NCBI GenBank assembly: GCA_034387635.1
Contig: JAOANU010000012.1
Location: 62,001-126,000, forward strand
From: Rhodosporidiobolus odoratus
Taxonomy: Eukaryota > Basidiomycota > Microbotryomycetes > Sporidiobolales > Sporidiobolaceae
Direction of reading: 5' to 3'
DNA: 64,000 bases
Each line of letters opens with the position of its first letter. The first letter of the stretch is position 1. This document shows positions 33,708 through 44,800 of this stretch, in pieces. Under the pieces are notes generated by a model. The model was not told the origin of the DNA. It saw nothing but the letters and a program-made list of their open reading frames with translations, and did no database searches. The position numbers and the translations under genes were made by a program.

Positions 33708-34203
33708 ATGTCGTCGTCGACGAGCCAAGACTGCTATATGGTTCAGTATATGACCCGCCAACAGAGCTACAACAGTTCCAGCAACCCGATACCCACCCCT
33801 ACATGCCAGCCAAAAGGGCCATCTCCTGAACTCCTTCCGACCTCTTCCACCCTGGCCGCGCTGGCTTCTTCTGTCCCCTCGACCGCGTAAGTTCTATGAC
33901 TCTTCGTCTCAAGCACGCCTCGTAGCCGCGCCTTCCCACCTTCTAACCACCTCATTCCCACCCCTGCCCAGCGGTCCCTCCTCCAATCCTCTCCCTTTGC
34001 TAACAGCCTCCTCCAGCCGCTTCTCCCTGGGCGACGACGACGCCGCAGACGCGGGGGAAGAAGGCATGCAAGACGTCACGAGAAAGGGATCAAGGAAGAT
34101 GTTCGGTTTTTCGATGGCGAAGAGAAGGGAGGAGGGGTTGGCGAGGAGGGCGAGGTCGTGCTCTGCAAGTGGTAGTCCGCATATCAGTCGGGCTGCTAGT
34201 TAA
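33708..34203 (+). CDS. Small unknown protein
   Basis: Not recognised. Two exons, 33708-33886 and 33972-34203, join in phase with consensus GTAAGT and CCCAG sites to give 136 residues. The N-terminal half is Ser/Pro/Thr-rich (PSPELLPTSSTLAALASS); the C-terminal half is charged (RFSLGDDDAADAGEEG, KMFGFSMAKRREEGLARRAR). Consistent phase across a good intron is the main support. An internal ATG at 33750 is also possible. It converges on THADA/TRM732, and the two stop codons lie within 8 bp. Confidence 0.45.
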
Positions 34204-37200
34204 TCCTAAATCCAGCTGCGAGGAGAACAAGGGTAGAGACTGAGAGGGGGCAGAAACGCACCGAACGCCGCCTCTTCTTCCTGCTGGACCGCTTCTCTCA
34301 GTTCTTCCCCACCCGCCTGCAACACCCTCTCCACCGCTTTTGCCTCGATCAACCTCAAGCTGCACGCTTCCAGCGCATATCCGCGCACGGTCACGTCATC
34401 GTCCTGGAGCATCCGTAACGCGGCTTGGAGGAAGACGACGCGGTGGGACAAGGCGAGGTGGTTGAGGGGACCGAGAGTGCGGGAGAGAGAGACGAGGGCC
34501 AGACCAGCGGACTCGCGAGATTGTACCGTCTGCGAGATTACCGTACCGTGGTCAGCCAAGTTAGTCACAGTCAACTGGATCGAAGAGTCGGGCGTACTTG
34601 GTCGGCAAAGCTCGCTTCATTGACCAACTCGAGCGCCTGGTTCAGCTCCTTTGCTTCCCGCGTCACAGAGGCAAGGACAGGAAGAACCGCCTCGCGCAGG
34701 GGCACGATCGGTGTTTCCTCGTGGAGTCTAAGTAGGTCCGCGAAATGATCCAGTTTTGAGCCGCTGATGCTGGACGAGGTCAGGAGTTCGGCCGCCTTGA
34801 CCCGTACGTCACCTGCTTCTGCTCCATTAAGTACGAACCGGAGAAGCGCGGAAGCCGTCTCGAGGTCCTCCTCACCCTCGGCACTCACTGCGAGGTCGGC
34901 AGCCAGTTCTTCGAGCGCCGTTCGCTTGACCTCGATACTGCGGCCGTTCAAGCCGGCGATGGCTAGAGCTCGTCGTCGCCTACGATGCACCGGCGCATCG
35001 TCGTGCTCGAGGGAGGCAGCGGCGAACGCAGTCTTCCAACACGTGCGAAGGAATTCTTCGGCTGAAGGAAGGTGGTAGGCGGACGTTTGCCATCGCTCCG
35101 CCTGAGCGAGGTAAGCAGCTGCAAGAGTAGCGGGCGAATCGGAAGTGCAGGAGGAGAGCACAGAGGGAAGGCGGAGGGAGATGCTGTAGAAGGTTGCGAG
35201 GATGGCGAATGGTTGTCGAGGACGGCACGCTCCATTGGCAGGCACGGGAGGAAGAAGGCTTGAGCCTAGGCGGGTGTAGACAGCGGAGACTGTCCGAGAA
35301 CGAGTTGCTATGAGCAATGTCATCGGGATGAACAGAGAAAGAGGAATTAGCGTACCCCGCTTTTCATCCTCACCTTCCATCGCTTTCGCCCCTTCTAGCA
35401 GGCTAAGTACCTGCAGCAGGCGGCCGTGCACCTCGTTCGCGCTGAGTGTCTCCAGCCCACGCTCAATGCTCAGCAAAGTTTCCTCGCAAGTCGAGGCAAC
35501 TTCGTTCGGGGCGACCAGACCGGTCAATGCGTCACCAGCGACTTCTCGAATCTGTTCGCAGAGAATCGTCAGGCTCGGCGAACACAATCAGGCAACAGAG
35601 AACGTGCGTACTTTCCACACCCGGCTCGCCCCACATGCCTTGACCAGCGGGACGAAAGGTGCCGAAAGCGACGGGGTCGAGTCGACCCGGTTGGAGGTTT
35701 GCAGCAGAGAGAGAAGCATGAGGATGGAGAAAAGGGATGAGTTGAGCGTTGAGGACTGTAGAAGTCTCGGAGGGGTTAGTCTGGCGCTTCGATCAACCGC
35801 AGGACAAAAAAAAGAGGAGCATACCGGCGAATCTTCCAAGCTTTCCTTCCATCCCCTTTCGAGTTTATCCCGCAGAACGGCCTCCAATGCGGGGTAGCGT
35901 CCGAAGAACTCGTCCACGGACAGGCGACGAGATAGACTGGCGGCGTCGCGGTCGAGATTGGTTCGGCGGGAATTGAGAGCGCGAGTGACGAGGGTCGCGA
36001 AGAGCATCATGCCGACGTTGCGGAGAATCCATCTGCAATGTGTAGCAGCAGCAAATGTGAGAACATGGGCTTCGAAGCGGGTTCAACCTGCCAAGGGGGA
36101 CTTACGTCGGTGAGAAGAAGAGGGAGATGGCGACCAGGAAGCCCCGTTCAATATACTGAGACGCAGCCAATCCTCCCTTGGCGTCGAGGAACACTGTTCG
36201 AATCGTGTTCATAGCGTGTACCCTCGCAGAATCGCTGATCTGGGGGTCGGTCGACTCGGCAATTTCGAACAGGCGGGTGAAGGCTCGATCGAAAGCTGAG
36301 CGGGAGGAGGGAAGGATGGTGAGGAGGAGACCGAGGATGAGGTAAGGTATACCAGCAGAGCGACGAGTGAAAGAAATCCGCTTGGAAACGATGTCGTTGA
36401 GGTGATTCTGCAGCACAACAGTAGGGATGAGCGCCAGTCGTTCGGTGAGGGGTATGAGGGAGACAGGGTACATCGAGCCATTCTTCAGGCAGTCTTCCGA
36501 CCTCCGGCCACTCCTTACCTGCAACGAGCAAAGCTGCCGCTGCACGAGTATAGCAAGGATGAACGCCCATGAACGCGCCTCGATGCCGGATCCGGGCCAG
36601 CCAGTCGCCGAACAGGCTGCCAATCGAGCGGATCTCATCGTACTGCCAGACTTGACGGAAGGCAGTGCTGCCGAGCTCGGAGGGAAGACGGAGGATAGTC
36701 TCCAGAAGCTCGCTATATAGCAAACTTGAGATCAGTAGGGCGGCCGCGGGGGCATGAACGTGAGTGCGTACCCAGCTTCCTTCATCGCCCTCCAACAAGC
36801 CGACAGGATGATCTTGTGCTGCGGTCCACCCGTACCATCTGCCAGCACTTCTCCATCCTCCTCGCCAGCAGGCTCGGCCGCCTCCTCGCCCTTGTCCTTC
36901 TCGAACCTGATTGCTCTCGCTTCTTCAGTGTCCGCTTCTTCTGCACCCTCCTCCTCTCCTTCCCCCTGCCCCTCTGGCGCTTTCGCCGCTAGAACCGGGC
37001 TCGTAACTTCCCAAACCTGCCGAATAACGCCGAGTGCACGGTGGAACAAAGCTCGACGTTCCTCCGGCGTCGATAGTGCATCGTAGGAGGAGACGGGGAT
37101 GGAGATGAAGAGGTGTCGGAGGGCGAGGAGGGTGCCGTGCATGGGAGCGGCGCTGGCGGCTTCGGTTAGGTTGGCAGAATAGTGAGAGAGTTGTTGCTCC

Positions 37201-39517
37201 GTGAGGTCGAGGAGGGAAGAGATGAAGGCGACTGCAGACATCGACAAGAAAACAGATCAACGAACCCCACTCTGCCAATAGAAAAGAAGAAGAAAAAGAA
37301 ACCACGCACATCCTTCCGGTCCAGTCTTGGTTTCGGCTCCTTCCTGCCACCCACCCACTTCACCCAACGTCCACCTGCTCCTCCCCGTTCCCAAGCTCTC
37401 CAACACCCATTTCCTCCAGACCAACCCCATCGCCCCAGCCCCAGCACTCGCCTCTGCCTCCCTCCCGCTGCGAATCATCCTCAACGCCGGCATGAGAAGT
37501 TCCGACTTGGCCTTCTCTGCGCCGGCAGGACCTTCATAGCCCGGTAGAGGGGCGGGGAACCGCTCGAGGATCGAGAGGGCCAGGAATCGCAGGGTGGTAT
37601 AGGTCGATAAGAGTTGTTGGAGGAGAATTTGGGTCGTCTCGGGGGTGACGAGGGAGAGGACGAATGGCCAGCCTGATTCGTCCCCTACAGTCGGGGTGGA
37701 GGAAGGCGCAGGAGAACCGGGACGAACAGGGGAGGAAGTCGGAGAAGAAGCACTAGCAGGTGCCGCCGAAGCTGCCGCGTCATTCCGTTCGAGTTTGCGA
37801 TGTTTCGCATGGAACATGGGCGTTTGAGTCGTCGCCGTCTTGCGGTAGGTCGAGTAACCCGTCGTGGCGTTCTTGGGGCCTTCGGTCTCCCCAACAGTGG
37901 TAGGTCCCGCACTCGCCAAATCCTCTACCGCGTACCGTCCATCGACGCGCGCCTGAAATGCGAGATCAAGCATCCTCAAGGCATTGATCTTGATACGATA
38001 CGGTCTAGCAGGGTTGAGCATCTCCTTCCCGACCAGATTGAGGAAATCGTCCATCCATCGCTTGACCTGCTCAACATACTCAGCTGCGGGTTTTGCGCCA
38101 TCCTTGCCCTTCTTGGCGGTGCGGTGCGCTTTCCATGCCGAGTCTCGCAGGCGAAGGAGGAGCTTGCCGGAAAGGGAGGTCATGGACATGCGGAACTCGG
38201 GGTCTTCGTCGCCGAGCGAATTGGTGTAGAAGGCGGTCAGGAGCGGGAAGGACGCGAGAGGGATGGGTATGGAAGAGGACGTCGCAAGGACGAGGAGGGA
38301 CAGTGCCGAGGTTCGCAGGGATGTGGAGGAATGAGCGAGGCAGGTGAGGAGGAGGGTTGAAGGAAGGGCGACCTTGGTAGACGCAGCTGCCGAGGCATCA
38401 AGCTCGACGAGGTTCAAGGCGTTACCGGCCTTGAGCACCGACAGTGCCGTCTCCAAGTCCTCCTCGCTCAGGTCCTTAGAGCTGCCCTCTGCGTCAAACA
38501 GGAAGCTTCCCGCCTCGAGTACCGCCTTAAAGGCCTCCTTCCGCTTGGCAAAGATCGGCTGCAGGACATACGTCGAAACGCTATGCCTGACCTTAGCACC
38601 TCCCGTCCTGCATGCCTCGAGCGACGGGCGTATCCAGAATTCCTCATTCTTCGGAGTCGAGGCACAAGCTGCGGCTTCTTCTTCTTTTTCCGCCCAGCAT
38701 TTCTCGATCCAAGCGAGCTCAACCTTGCCCACGAGCTGCGCCATCTCCTCGTTCCCAACGATAGCATTCGTGAACCTCCTCACTAACCCTTCCCGAGTCC
38801 CACCTGCGCCCACCGCAAACTCCTCAAACTCCTCAACCTTCGCTCCGGGTCTTCCAATCAAAGCTTCAAAGCTATGTAATGTCCTCTTACTGTCCCACCT
38901 TCCGACGAGGACCTTGGCTTGGAGCTGCTCGGCGACTTGAGGGAAATCGAGAACGTCGACAGAGGCGAGAGCGAGGATGGAAATGAGGGAAGGTTTGAGT
39001 TTCTGTTGGGCAGAAGGGAGGTGATGTTCCCATGTTGCGTAGAGTTGAGAGGTAAGATCGAGGAGGAAGGGAGAGGTGAGGTGCGCGCGAATGAGGGAGA
39101 CTTCAGAGGCGAAAGTAGTTGAAGAAGAAGAAGAGGCGAGGGTTAGAACGGAGAGGGCGCGGCGGAGGATGAGATCGAGAGCTTCAATGGCGGCGACGGT
39201 GGGAACGGGTCCTTTGGCGTTCTTGCCACCGGCTGAAGCAGCTACGGCGGCATGGAGAGAGGAAGCGAAGGACAAGATCAAGGTGAACGAGGATTGATAG
39301 TTGAGAGGTTGTTGCGAGCTGCTGAGAGAATGGATCAGCCGTGTCTGTGAGGTTGGAGCTGGAACTTGGTGTCTGCTACTTACAGCTGTCCTCCCTCGAC
39401 CACCTTGGCTTTCCCATTCGCCTTGAGAACCTTTGAATCTCGGGTCAAACGCTCGCGGAGCGCCAGCAGGTCTGCCAGTTGCCCAGGCCGTGGCCCCGAA
39501 CCTTGCGAGTCGGTCAT
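34196..39517 (-). CDS. TRM732: THADA/Trm732 family HEAT-repeat protein (DUF2428)
   Basis: Partner of the Trm7 2'-O-methyltransferase for tRNA position 32 in yeast. Very large, probably over 1,500 residues. Exon 1 (from 39517) MTDSQGSGPRPGQLADLLAL; a long exon to about 37320 of helical repeats, with a Ser/Pro-rich linker near 37,720; then HGTLLALRHLFISI, an acidic insertion, PQHKIILSACWRAMKEAG (the DUF2428 hallmark), QVWQYDEIRSIGSLFGDWL, FTRRSAGIPYLILGLLLT, ARVHAMNTIRTVFLDAKGG, WILRNVGMMLFATLVTRALN, then C-terminal HEAT repeats. The last intron (34216-34260) puts the stop at 34196; reading through it would stop at 34206. Family assignment rests on the central block. Confidence 0.88.
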
Positions 39518-39820
39518 GGGAAGAAAGTCTAGCGATGTGAGATACGTGCAGCAGAGACGCTGGCAGACGAGACGAGGACAAGTTTCAACTTCACCCTCGT
39601 GCAGCAAAGTCCAGTTAGCGACTCGAATGTGGACCCGTAACGGCCCGATGGCTCGGCGGTATGAAGCAATTGCAATAGTCGTAAGTGAAAAACTGCAAAG
39701 GAAGCAAGACTTGTAAGCAGCAAGGGCAGCGCGACATTGCGACGATTGCAGTATCTCGAGCTCTGCGCTTCTTCGTCCGATCTCAAGAGTGGTCCCCTAC
39801 CTACACCCTATAACAGCTAG

Positions 39821-40735
39821 ATGGCGGTTCAGCGTCATAGAGAGCCTTCTCCTGGTCCCGACCAGCCTGGTCCCAACACACGGCGACTACATCGCTCCCC
39901 TTCCCCTCTGCCAGTAATCCGTCGGTTCCGCCAACGCTCCCCGTCGCCTGGCCAACTGCCGACCCCTAGCGCGAGCGGTGCATCGGTCACTGCTACTCTG
40001 AGTCGCCCTCGTCCGGTCGCGCAAGCGTCTCTTGCCAATCTTCTTGTCGGACCTCGACCCCCACCTCCGCCCTCGCTCCCCTCCGCCTCTCCGCCCCATC
40101 GTCGTCGACACGAAGCGCGACTATTCTCTTCGCAAATGCAGCTGGATGCAGCCGCCGTCGCAGCCAAGCAAGACGCTGAGGCCCCCACCCCTGATGGTTC
40201 TCCCCGCGACGATGGCTCCGGCAGTTCCAAAACGAGCAGCGATGAGGAGTAACCTGAAGAATGGCAGGTGTACCAAGCTGCACTGGACAGAGGAGAGGGG
40301 ATGATTTATTGCTTGAGCGGGCTGAGATGGATCATGCCGGGTTTTCTCGCCAGGACGATTAACCTCGGCCCCTATTGCTTTACACGGGCACCGGCCTTCT
40401 TTGCCGAGTGCGGGTGCGTCTGTCTTCTCAGAGCTTGACTAACCCGTGCTAACGTTGCTCACACCAGCTTCTACATCGATGAGTTCCACGCTCCCGGCCA
40501 CAATACTTGCTCACCCTCCGCTTTCATCTCGTCGTACATGGGTAGCGATCCGTCCCTCCGCCGTCTGAATACCTCGGCAGCTGAATGCGCTCATGCAACG
40601 CTTGCGCGGGTGCGGAAGAGTGTGTCATATATGAACAAGACGAACGGAGTCCTGTTCTTATGGTTGGCGGTGCAGGTTTATAACCGAAGAAAGATGGTTC
40701 AAGCGGGCCTTGCTGCAGTGGACCCTGTAGTTTGA
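39821..40735 (+). CDS. Disordered Ser/Pro-rich region fused to a KDZ-transposase-like C-terminal fragment
   Basis: The first frame (39821-40252) encodes an Arg/Ser/Pro-rich sequence (LHRSPSPLPVIRRFRQ, SSKTSSDEE) and ends in TAA. The same frame continues open past it: PEEWQVYQAALDRGEGM, INLGPYCFTRAPAFFAECG, then across a 54-nt intron (40414-40467) FYIDEFHAPGHNTCSPSAF, NTSAAECAHATLARVRKSVS, FLWLAVQVYNRRK. These last blocks resemble the end of KDZ (Kyakuja-Dileera-Zisupton) transposases: the H...C box and the NT/NS-x-x-x-E motif. An intron 40249-40353 (donor GTAACC, acceptor TTTTCTCGCCAG) would remove the stop in phase and give 251 residues. No catalytic DDE core is present, so this is a domesticated fragment or a decaying remnant. 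Confidence 0.5.
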
Positions 40736-42473
40736 GCATGAATAGCAAAGCAAAGTACATGAACAAGGAAAGACTGTTTAGGTGAACGACCAGCGAGAGC
40801 AAGTACAAGGGAAACACACTTTGTCTGTTTGCTCTATCTGCCTACAAGGCTTGGTTTCCTTGCAATTCCACATGCATCTTCAGAAGCAAACTTACACACG
40901 ATGGGTGCTGTGAGGTAGAACTACGATCCCTTTGACCCTTGACACCATCCACCATCCGCCGGACGCCTTCTCTTTTCTCTTATGCCCATTTTCTCCCTGC
41001 GTGTCTTTCTTCCTGAATGTTTCCATTGGCATTCACGTCTCACTTGCCAGTCAATGCAGCTACCTTTAGTTTGAGTTGTTCCGTTCTAACCTTGCCCTCC
41101 GCTCATGGCTATACGCTGCTCTGTTCCCCTTCGCTTTCACTCACAACTTTCAGGACTTTCCACCATTGCCCTAGGTCAAATAGTTTCCGCAATGCAGTAG
41201 AAAGTATAATCAGTCGAGAAACCTGGACTGAGATGTGAAGCAAAGTCGAGAAGAGAAAGGCAGAAGATCAAGAAGAAAAAGCAGGTGAAAGAAGCGCATG
41301 CGAGTCCGGACCCGAGTGCGGACATGCGTGCGGACCCGCATGCAGCGTATAGAGAAGAGAGAAAGAGAACTGATCTAGGAGGAGAAGAGTAGGGGGAGAA
41401 AAAGGAGTGGATAATCACCAGACAAAGAATCTATGTTGAGATCCCTTGCGGAGGCGTCACGCTACAATGAATGCAGCTCATTCGCGTCGAGCTCGACGAT
41501 TGCCACAGCGCAGCAAAGCCATCATGTTACAAGCCAGCTCCAAATCTGGACGAGGTTGAGAAGGTCAAGTCAGCATGTCGTCGACAACAGCAAGGTTCCT
41601 CAGCTTGATGAAGGGGAACAGACAAAAGTGAGGCCTTACGAGTATCCTTCTAAGCCTCATTTCCGTTGCCCTTGATGACCCTGACCACCGCCGTCGACCT
41701 CACCCCGCTCCCTCCTCCTCCTCCTTCTGCCCCACTCAATTCCGACCCATATCCGCACCTCTGTAGTTCCCATCGCTCCTGCTCAGGGGCTGTTACACTC
41801 CGTATCTCCGCCCCCCCGCAGGGTCATGGTCCGAAGAGCGGTGGCGCCACACCCTCTCTGAGCAGAGGAGGTAGTACGGAGGAGGGGGGGGCGGAGAGAG
41901 AGTAGAGGGTATGGAGGGGACAGGAAGACGAGGTAGAGGAGTTGTAGACGTACTAGGAAGCCAACAGACAAGTACCGAGACCCAGAATAGCAAAGCAAGT
42001 GAGATGAAGGAAGGAAGGAAAGAAAGGAGGGTTTCCCCCTCGTTCGAGTGAACTGCTCGGTGCAACGTTCTTCCCCATCGACTCAGTGCCGTGCAGGACC
42101 CTTACCAGTCGAATCAGCACTCTCTGGGTCCTACCAGATCTGCGTATTTGCAGCAAGTCAAGAGGTACCTCGATTGTCGGTGCAAACGCCGACTGCCGCT
42201 ATATTGGGGGGTTGCCTAAACGAAAAGCTGACTTTTCATGATGACGAGTACTTGAGGAGGACAAGGAGAAGAGATGTTATAGACCAGGATGATCAGAATG
42301 CACACTGCCGGGCAAGAAACGGAAATGACTTTTCTTAGCTTGATCAGCCTCGTTACTTTCAGTCAAGCAGTGCACGCCGCAGGTTCCACTGCTTTGCACA
42401 TGCCAGCCAGGTCGGAAAGAAAGGGAAGCCAGATGTACGCAGTTGCCGAGCTCTCACACCAAGACAATCTCAA
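40736..42473. other. Gene-poor stretch of 1.7 kb
   Basis: No supported gene. Around 41,290-41,345 short GTGCGGAC/GCATGC motifs recur. It lies next to the KDZ-like fragment and could be remnant transposon sequence, but no terminal inverted repeat or target duplication was identified by eye. Confidence 0.4.
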
Positions 42474-42896
42474 TCAAGTCATTCCATCTCTGCAAACTAA
42501 GCGGCGGCCCTCTTCTTTGCGGCATTTGCCAGCACTGCATCTATAGCTGCCTTTGTTTCCCCCTTGGCCTCCGTTGTTTGCAGAGAAGGTGCCATTAGTG
42601 GAAAGGAATTCGGAGGTGGCCTGGACGAGGGCGGAGGAGAATGATGGAATGGGCGGAGTAGCGGCTTTGCGCTTGCTGGTTGCCGCAGAGGTCTTTTTAC
42701 TAGCTGCTTTCTTCGGTACTGCAGTCGAGAGCACCGTCAGTGCGGGTCCCGAAGAAAGAGGACAGGCGAAGGGGGGGGGGGACGAACCGATGGGGGGCGG
42801 AGCAGTACCAGCACGGGCGGAAGCGGCGACAGGCTGGTAGGAGTACGCAGGGTCGTATCTGGCGGTTCTGGTACGTTCCGGGCGATCCGAAGGCAT
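42474..42896 (-). CDS. Small basic protein, unknown
   Basis: Not recognised. Start at 42896: MPSDRPERTRTARYDPAYSY...VAASARA. A GTACTG...CTGCAG intron containing a run of eleven C then joins in phase to PKKAASKKTSAATSKRKAAT and PIPSFSSAL. The end has two readings. Direct translation stops at 42474 with an unnatural tail. A possible intron with a weak GTCCAG donor and a good CTAAT branch leads to AKGETKAAIDAVLANAAKKR and a stop at 42497, which looks more protein-like. Lys/Ala-rich composition resembles small nucleolar or chromatin proteins, but no domain is claimed. Confidence 0.45.
   Translation of the reverse strand: MPSDRPERTRTARYDPAYSYQPVAASARAGTAPPPIGSSPPPFACPLSSGPALTVLSTAVPKKAASKKTSAATSKRKAATPPIPSFSSALVQATSEFLSTNGTFSANNGGQGGNKGSYRCSAGKCRKEEGRRLVCRDGMT
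42771..42781 (+). repeat. Homopolymer run of eleven G
   Basis: G11 on the plus strand, inside the proposed first intron of the small basic protein gene. Such runs are prone to length error in assemblies. Confidence 0.85.
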
Positions 42897-43202
42897 ATTG
42901 GTAAACAAGCAACGAGGAGGGCGAGGAAACAAGCGCGACGTTGGCAGCGGGACTTTACCGCGATGGCAGCAACGTCAAGTCTATTGCAACTGCAGCTCAT
43001 CATTACGCCTACTACAATACATCATTACTGCCATTACTTCGGTTTATTACTACTCTATATTAGAGGGCCTGAGCCGCAAAGTTGCAACTTGTCCTCCCAT
43101 ACCCCAGGCTTACCGCTCAGGACTGCAGCTACCCGAGCCCGGAGACGGACTCAACAGAGGATACAACAATCATCGGCCCGCGTTCTACAAAGCCTCCGCC
43201 AA

Positions 43203-44023
43203 TCACCCCTTCTCCCTCTTTTCCTCTTCGAGTCTCCCTCCTTCCCCCTCCTCCTCTTCCACCTCGGTTCCATACAACACCCTATCAACCCACTCCTGCG
43301 GCAAATCATACAACGGCGGTATCGCGTCCTCCGGGAACAGGGTGGCATGCGCGAATAACGGGGAAGGGCCGAGAGAACCGTCTGGCAAGAGGGGTCGGGC
43401 AGGAGGGGCGACAAAAGCTTTGCCGGATAGAGAGGGGTCTGTAGAAGTTTGCAGATCATGTGAGCGACGGGTCATGAGGGGAGGAGGAGGATGGGGCATG
43501 GGATAAACGTACCTTCTGCTAGAAGGTCTAGAGAGGAAAGCGCGGGGGTGTTGAACATGTTGAGGAAGAAGTAGCTCGAATAGGTAAAGGCGACGAGCAT
43601 GACTACCCAAGCTGGAAACAAGATGGCCCATTCCCTGCACCAGTACCAGATTCACATGAGTCGGGCGTGTAGCAGAAGAAAAGGCCAGGACGGCTCACTG
43701 GGAAGGATACCACCCCACCCCCGCCCATTCCAGCCAAGACCCCGGCAAGAAAGCCCACAGTATATAGACAATGTAGGCGACCAGACTACCGACATAAAGC
43801 ACAAAGCCTTGGCTCTCGACCGTAGGGGCTGGATCCGTCGGTTCTCGAGGAGGGAAGTGAGCGGGAAGGGAGGAAGCAGACGGGGTTGCGGGCTCGACAT
43901 CAGCCGAGGTACGTGTCGGCGGATGAGCTGCGGACAGTATACTCTCTGGCAGACGGCGGGCTGGAGAAGACGGACGAGAGAGGGAGTCGAAGACGGGACG
44001 TAGGAGCGTGCTGTCGTCGCCAT
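43203..44023 (-). CDS. GPI19: GPI-GlcNAc transferase subunit PIG-P
   Basis: Subunit of the complex that starts GPI-anchor synthesis by adding GlcNAc to phosphatidylinositol at the ER. Seen: ESQGFVLYVGSLVAYIVYIL with WAFLPGSWLEWAGVGWYPSQ, EWAILFPAWVVMLVAFTYSS and FLNMFNTPALSSLDLLAE, that is, two membrane helices and the connecting motifs of PIG-P. Then LFPEDAIPPLYDLPQEWVDR, matching the family's IPxxYDLPxxxVNxxLY end, and an acidic tail to 43203. The N-terminus is uncertain: an ATG at 44023 joins in phase through a GTCCGC donor and a GATCCAG acceptor. Three frames are open upstream, so a longer 5' end is possible. The core is secure. Confidence 0.82.
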
Positions 44024-44800
44024 CAACAGTCAGTCACTCGTTCAGAGGCTGCGAGGCGAAGAGAAAATGGGTACGCTATGACTTCAGGACTGCTGGGCCG
44101 CTCTGGTCGACCGTAGTGGGGTGGGAAGAGCCTGTCGAGGTTGTCGAGGTTGGTTCCGGTGGGAAGGGTCGCGAGGCGGAAAATGGCGGAGTCTCTGTCC
44201 TGGGATGCCTGGTCCGCCCGGTGAGCTTGTACCACTTCGGCGTGAGGGACTGGGGCGCTGCTCCTCCTGCGACGCCTAAAGCTCTGGTTGCATATTACAG
44301 GCGAAATTTGCCTCTCGCCTTGGTACTTGGCTGCCACTGCTTGTGTCTGTGCGGTCGGTGGCTCGTTACATCCAGACCGAGTAAGGTGTTTATGCGGCAG
44401 GATGGAGGCTGATGCGAATGGACGGCTCAGTGCCAGTGGTGGACGACTCGGAGGCGAGGTTAACGAGCAAGGGTCGACGTCGATCGAGCCGGGGACGGGG
44501 GATTGGTGGCGTGCAGTCATCTGATCTGTGTTGTGAAGCCCTGTGAACAATCTAACCCACTCCGGTCAGCATGAGGTGGTGCAATGCAACTGAGAAACAA
44601 CAGAATTCAAGGTTCCCCTCTCCATCCTCTTCCCTGTCAACCTTGGAGCTCGACTGACTGGACAGACTGTACCAGATTCTCATACACCCTCTCCGGACCC
44701 TTCTCTCTTGCCGTACCACACGCTCTCTTCCTTCTCCTCATTCTCCCCACCTCCCATAACTCGTTCACCCTCCAGAACTTCAATACCGCACACGGTCATC
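44024..44800. other. Region between PIG-P and L-serine dehydratase
   Basis: 777 bp in divergent orientation. On the minus strand 44023-44550 an open frame reads SAIFRLATLPTGTNLDNLDR and looks partly coding; it could be upstream PIG-P exons or a separate short gene. Nearer 44,640-44,800 the plus strand is pyrimidine-rich, as for the dehydratase promoter. Confidence 0.4.

Noticed and set aside
40249..40267. A 19-nt intron (GTAACC...GGCAG) to bypass the TAA in the KDZ-like gene
   Set aside because: Too short for any known spliceosomal intron and it would shift the frame.
41290..41345. GTGCGGAC/GCATGC repeats as a transposon end or regulatory array
   Set aside because: Copies are few, imperfect and unspaced; no terminal inverted repeat pair or target duplication was found.
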